From Mesorhizobium sp. WSM4904 (GTDB lineage Bacteria > Pseudomonadota > Alphaproteobacteria > Rhizobiales > Rhizobiaceae), in contig NZ_CP121354.1 of the NCBI RefSeq assembly GCF_029674545.1, positions 5,279,001-5,343,000 on the forward strand: 64,000 bases of DNA, in the 5' to 3' direction. Shown piece by piece: positions 60,794-64,000 of this stretch (the first letter of the stretch is position 1; each line of letters opens with the position of its first letter). The translations under genes were made by a program, and so were the position numbers. The notes below the pieces were generated by a model. It was not told the DNA's origin, made no database searches, and was given only the letters and a program-made list of their open reading frames with translations.

Positions 60794-60852
60794 CGCCTCC
60801 GGCTCCGCTGCCGCGACGCCCGGACCTGCATGCGAAGCGCGCCCGCAGCCGT

Positions 60853-60955
60853 CTAAAGCGCAGCGCGATCCTTCAGATCGCTCCATGCGCTTTAGATTTT
60901 GATCTTACGCATGTCTTCGTCCCGAAATCGGTTCCCACTTTCGGGAGACACGCTT
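60853..60955. repeat. Type C two-hairpin repeat (copy C6)
   Basis: CTAAAGCGCAGCGCG...ATGCGCTTTAG forms hairpin 1; linker ATTTTGATCTTACGCA; hairpin 2 CATGTCT...AGACACG with CCCGAAA/TTTCGGG and loop TCGGTTCCCAC (one mismatch to the consensus). Confidence 0.9.
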
Positions 60956-61071
60956 GAATTATCCCGCAAACAGCCTGCCTTGACCAGAAGCCGCCTCCCC
61001 TTGGCAAGGTGCGAAGCGGCCTGTATAGAGCCCGCCACTCCAATTTCCATTCCCAGAACAAGGACGAGCCA

Positions 61072-61494
<423 letters not shown>

Positions 61495-61521
61495 ACGGCA
61501 AGCTTCGGCTTTGCAATGAAG

Positions 61522-61543
61522 GGCGGCCTCGGGCCGCCTTTTT
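61522..61543 (+). terminator. Intrinsic terminator of ndk
   Basis: GGCGGCC pairs with GGCCGCC around a short loop, followed by TTTTT at 61539-61543. Confidence 0.85.
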
Positions 61544-61664
61544 CGTGCGGCAGGGTGGGCGACCGAACCGCGCGCCCTAGATCAAGCTGATCGGCGACAG
61601 ATGACACGGGCGTCGCCGGCTGTGAGCGACCATCGCGCTTCCGCCCACGAGTAGGGAGGGAAGC

Positions 61665-61871
61665 ATGATTAAACCCCATGTTTCCAAAAGCGGCGTTGCA
61701 TATCCGGACGATCTCGTCCTGTTGAAGCGTATCTATGACCAGGTCTGCGAAGAGCGGGGCATTACCCGCGGCAGCCCCGAAGCCTCCGAGTTGGCGATCG
61801 AAGCCATGAAGCTCTTTTCCGCGGGCATTTTCGACGAAGACGCGATCGGTCGCCGCCTTCGCCATGGCTGA
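61665..61871 (+). CDS. Small hypothetical protein
   Basis: A 68-residue soluble helical protein with GGGAGGGAAG before the ATG (YPDDLVLLKRIYDQVCEERG, ASELAIEAMKLFSAGIFDED). The pattern resembles small regulatory proteins seen across rhizobia; function unknown. Confidence 0.72.
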   Translation: MIKPHVSKSGVAYPDDLVLLKRIYDQVCEERGITRGSPEASELAIEAMKLFSAGIFDEDAIGRRLRHG

Positions 61872-61889
61872 TCGAGCGGTCGGTCGGGT

Positions 61890-62228
61890 TCAATCCCCGT
61901 CGCCGTAGCGGATAACCTCGACCTTCTCCCTGGTGATCAGGCAGCTGTTGGTCAGCGCCTTGATCTGAGGGATCAGCGCATCGATCTTCTCCGGCGCATC
62001 GACGATCTCGACGACGATGGGCAGGTCCTGCGACAGGCGCAGGATCTTGGCGGTGTGGAGCACGCTCGAGCGGCCGAAGCCGAGCGGCCCCCTGAGCACG
62101 GTCGCGCCGGCCATGCCTGTCTCGCGTGCCTTGATGACGATCGCCTCGTGCAGCGGCTTGCCGTCGGCCGCTTTGTCGTCCTCGCCGAAGAAGATCCTGA
62201 GCAGCACGCATTGGCTGGGAAGTTCCAT
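61890..62228 (-). CDS. DUF190 protein, CrcB-associated
   Basis: A 112-residue PII-like alpha/beta protein (LLRIFFGEDDKAADGKPLHE, AGATVLRGPLGFGRSSVLHT, PIVVEIVDAPEKIDALIPQI). GGAGGAG precedes the ATG at 62228. DUF190 genes are regularly linked to crcB, as here, and may regulate the fluoride channel. It is the last gene of the three-gene operon. Confidence 0.88.
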   Translation of the reverse strand: MELPSQCVLLRIFFGEDDKAADGKPLHEAIVIKARETGMAGATVLRGPLGFGRSSVLHTAKILRLSQDLPIVVEIVDAPEKIDALIPQIKALTNSCLITREKVEVIRYGDGD

Positions 62229-62242
62229 GTTCTCCTCCCTGA

Positions 62243-62671
62243 TCACCTGGTGATCGGCAAGCGGTTGAACCTGGCCGCCATGAGATAGCCGAGCCAGGCC
62301 GAAGCGAGCGACAGCACCACGACACTGACAAGATAGGTCGTGGCGAGGCTAAGGTCGCCCTCGAAAAGCAGGATGAAGGTGTCGAGGCTCATCGCCGAAA
62401 AGGTGGTGAGGCCGCCGCAGAAGCCGCCGGTGACGAACTGGCGGCTGGCCGGGCCGACCATCAGGCGCCCGTCCGGCCGGGTCAGCGTGGCGAAGAACAT
62501 GATGACCCACGAGCCGACGACATTGACGAAAGCCGTTGCAAGAAGCGCGCTCAAGCCCAGCAGCGAGACGATGACGTAGCCGGACAGGAAGCGCACCAGG
62601 GAGCCCATGGCTGCGCCGCAGCCGACCGCCAGATAAAGCCGCAGGGCCGTCCGTCCGTCGTTTCCGGACAT
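62243..62671 (-). CDS. crcB: CrcB/Fluc fluoride channel subunit 2
   Basis: A 142-residue four-helix membrane protein. Family marks: [38 protein letters not shown] and [20 protein letters not shown], with the pore Asn and the Phe box. It lies 14 bp before the DUF190 gene. With the other crcB it forms a heterodimeric fluoride channel. Confidence 0.92.
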   Translation of the reverse strand: MSGNDGRTALRLYLAVGCGAAMGSLVRFLSGYVIVSLLGLSALLATAFVNVVGSWVIMFFATLTRPDGRLMVGPASRQFVTGGFCGGLTTFSAMSLDTFILLFEGDLSLATTYLVSVVVLSLASAWLGYLMAARFNRLPITR

Positions 62672-62677
62672 GGCGCT

Positions 62678-63070
62678 TTACCCTGCCATCCGCGCGACGG
62701 CCCAAAAGCCGAGCGCTACGGCAAGCACGCAGAGCGCCGCCGAGGCGACGGTGTTGAAGACGGCGAGCCGCCGCTCGCCGTCGAGCGCCAGGTTCAGCGT
62801 CTGCAGGCAGAAGGACGAAACCGTGGTGTAGCCGCCGAACAGGCCGACCACGATCAGGTCGCGCACCAGCTCGGCGGAAAAGACGCCGCCGACTGCGCGG
62901 GCCGCGCCGGCGAAGGCGCCGATGGCGAGCGCGCCGGAGACGTTGACCGCCAGCGTGCCCCAGGGAAAGGTCTCGCCGACGCTGCGGCCGACGAGGCCCG
63001 ACAGGAAGAAGCGGCAAATACCGCCGAAGAACCCGCCGATCAGGACCAGGGCGCAGGCCGCAAGGGTCAT
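62678..63070 (-). CDS. crcB: CrcB/Fluc fluoride channel subunit 1
   Basis: A 130-residue four-helix paralogue (GFFGGICRFFLSGLVGRSVG, TLAVNVSGALAIGAFAGAA, GLFGGYTTVSSFCLQTLNLA). Only 6 bp separate it from the second crcB. Such split pairs work as antiparallel heterodimers. No fluoride riboswitch could be found in the leader. Confidence 0.92.
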   Translation of the reverse strand: MTLAACALVLIGGFFGGICRFFLSGLVGRSVGETFPWGTLAVNVSGALAIGAFAGAARAVGGVFSAELVRDLIVVGLFGGYTTVSSFCLQTLNLALDGERRLAVFNTVASAALCVLAVALGFWAVARMAG

Positions 63071-63189
63071 CGCTTCATGCCTTTCCAAATGCGATTCCAC
63101 TCAGTGAACCACGTTAACAAAGAAGGCACGATGCGAGCGGGAAAAACAAATCCTACCGTGCAAAGCAGGGCTGCCGACGAAGCTGCCAA

Positions 63190-63234
63190 TCTTCCCCCTC
63201 ATGGGGGAGATGGCCGGCAAGACAGAGCGGGGCG
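63190..63234. repeat. Type A repeat, single arm (A6)
   Basis: CTTCCCCCTCATGGGGGAGA and GGCCGGCAAGACAGAGCGGG match one arm of the paired A elements; the inverted partner is missing. Confidence 0.75.
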
Positions 63235-63260
63235 CTGCTCCGCCGGCATCAGAAGGTGCG

Positions 63261-63530
63261 TTACTTCGCCTGGCGCTCTTTCACATTCGCATGATCGTTC
63301 GCCGCGTCGGTGTCGGTGGCCGGCGTCTTGGTCTCCTCGCCGGTGAACGGACTGCCCTGTCCTGGCGCGAGGTCGCCGCTGTGGCCGGCCTTATTGGTCT
63401 GGAAGGGCTGGCTGTCGGGACTGAGACCGTGCTGCTCGGCATTGAATAGATGGTCGTCCGCCCTGGCGAAACCGGCAAGCGCTATCAACGATACGCCTGC
63501 TGCTGCAAGGATGAGCGCGTGCTTTTTCAT
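63261..63530 (-). CDS. Small exported protein
   Basis: An 89-residue exported protein with AAAGGAG before the ATG at 63530. The signal peptide (HALILAAAGVSLIALAGFAR) ends near ADD; the mature part is polar and Asp/Thr-rich (EETKTPATDTDAANDHANVK). It is similar in size and layout to the DUF680-like set at 33566-34613 but lacks their SDHYG motif. Confidence 0.72.
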   Translation of the reverse strand: MKKHALILAAAGVSLIALAGFARADDHLFNAEQHGLSPDSQPFQTNKAGHSGDLAPGQGSPFTGEETKTPATDTDAANDHANVKERQAK

Positions 63531-63656
63531 ATCTGGTCTCCTTTGAGTGGCCAGATCGAACCGCGCCTTCGGTCTGGCAGTGTCAGTGAAGGGACATGTC
63601 CCTTTTGCCTGCCCGCCATCTCGGAAGTGAACGCTTTGGGTACCTGAATTATTCCC

Positions 63657-63770
63657 AAAAAGCGCGTCGCGCTGAAGCGAATTCAAGCGACGCGCTTCAA
63701 GTCTTGGTTTTGATGCATGTCATTCTCCCACCACCGCTTCGCACTTTTGGGCGACATGCATCAACAATCG
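63657..63770. repeat. Type D two-hairpin repeat (copy D3)
   Basis: AAAAAGCGCGTCGCG...GCGACGCGCTT forms hairpin 1; linker TCTTGGTTTTGATGCA; hairpin 2 GCATGTCA...CGACATGC with a partly disrupted inner stem (CCCACCA/TTTTGGG) and loop CCGCTTCGCAC. Confidence 0.85.
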
Positions 63771-63815
63771 CCGCCGTAGGAATTCCGGCATCCCGCTGCG
63801 TCCGTCCCGCGGGCG

Positions 63816-64000
63816 TCAGGACGCCGCCATCTTCAGCACGATCGTCTGCGGCTTGCCGTCCAGCGGATCGACCTGGTGCCGAGTGTCGGTGACGAACAGC
63901 AGCCGGTCGTCGACGGTGATGCGGGCCTGCAGCGCATAGGTCCTGCCGGGCAGAACCGTCTTCGGATCGAAGGCGATCTCGAATCTGATCGGCACCTGGC
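63816..64000 (-). CDS. C-terminal part of a YbaY-like protein, cut by the window edge
   Basis: 61 codons of an open frame enter from the right and stop at 63816. The sequence QVPIRFEIAFDPKTVLPGRT, YALQARITVDDRLLFVTDT and a short beta-strand end (GKPQTIVLKMAAS) resemble the YbaY/YscW-like beta-sandwich found in lipoproteins and secreted inhibitors. The N-terminus is outside the window. Confidence 0.65.
   Translation of the reverse strand, partial: QVPIRFEIAFDPKTVLPGRTYALQARITVDDRLLFVTDTRHQVDPLDGKPQTIVLKMAAS

Noticed and set aside
63071..63160. Fluoride riboswitch upstream of crcB
   Set aside because: The expected conserved core of the crcB motif could not be found by eye on the minus-strand leader; a covariance search would be needed to be sure.

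Overview
The window looks like a chromosomal segment of an alphaproteobacterium of the order Hyphomicrobiales, most likely Mesorhizobium or a close relative. The support is the GC-rich codon use, a MucR/Ros zinc-finger regulator, an NDUFS4-type complex I accessory subunit, HdaA, several DUF982 and DUF680-type small proteins that are characteristic of rhizobia, and very abundant rhizobial-style palindromic intergenic repeats. The species assignment is inference from gene content; no search was run.

Layout. 1-4.9 kb: periplasmic copper/redox genes (multicopper oxidase and cytochrome c', overlapping) and small proteins. 5.1-13.0 kb: a nitrogen-compound region with an amidinotransferase-fold enzyme, an M20/AbgB-type amidohydrolase, a divergent LysR regulator and a four-gene polyamine-type ABC importer. 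13.3-17 kb: cytochrome b561, an ArsR-type regulator, small DUF982 genes and dense repeats, including a 60-bp tandem array. 17.1-21 kb: a complete IS256-family insertion (terminal inverted repeats and 8-bp target duplication visible, transposase frameshifted) beside a decaying surface-polysaccharide cluster (GT8, hexapeptide acetyltransferase, broken FkbM methyltransferase). 21.9-28.2 kb: an orphan Flp pilin, a higBA toxin-antitoxin pair enclosed by a tRNA-Arg(TCT) gene and a 61-bp copy of its 3' end, a redox fusion protein, a flavin monooxygenase, tRNA-Pro and two more PIN-toxin modules with clear operator palindromes.

28.2-33.4 kb is core: hdaA, an AI-2E-type permease, a CDP-alcohol phosphatidyltransferase, purM-purN and a SixA-type phosphatase. 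33.5-34.6 kb has three tandem DUF680-like secreted peptides. 35.1-45.3 kb: an OmpR/TctE-like two-component system, a NitT/TauT-type ABC importer, a broken dapB copy, a molybdopterin oxidoreductase and an ABC-F ATPase. 45.4-54.4 kb: small genes, mucR, a DMT exporter operon with an Fe(II)/2OG-oxygenase-like gene opposite a LysR regulator, and a UvrD/Rep-type helicase. 54.6-64 kb: small secreted or membrane proteins, a diguanylate cyclase, two Gly-rich repeat proteins, DinB, GST, ndk, and a DUF190-crcB-crcB fluoride-export operon.

The most striking feature is the repeat landscape. Three intergenic repeat subfamilies (called C, D and E here) share one two-hairpin architecture, with a nearly invariant loop and linker but different, mutually compensated stems. 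Many copies abut or supply the stop codon of the neighbouring gene. A separate palindromic family (B) is inserted in frame inside a transporter gene. At least five genes carry frameshifts or internal deletions, so the segment is either actively decaying or contains some assembly indels.
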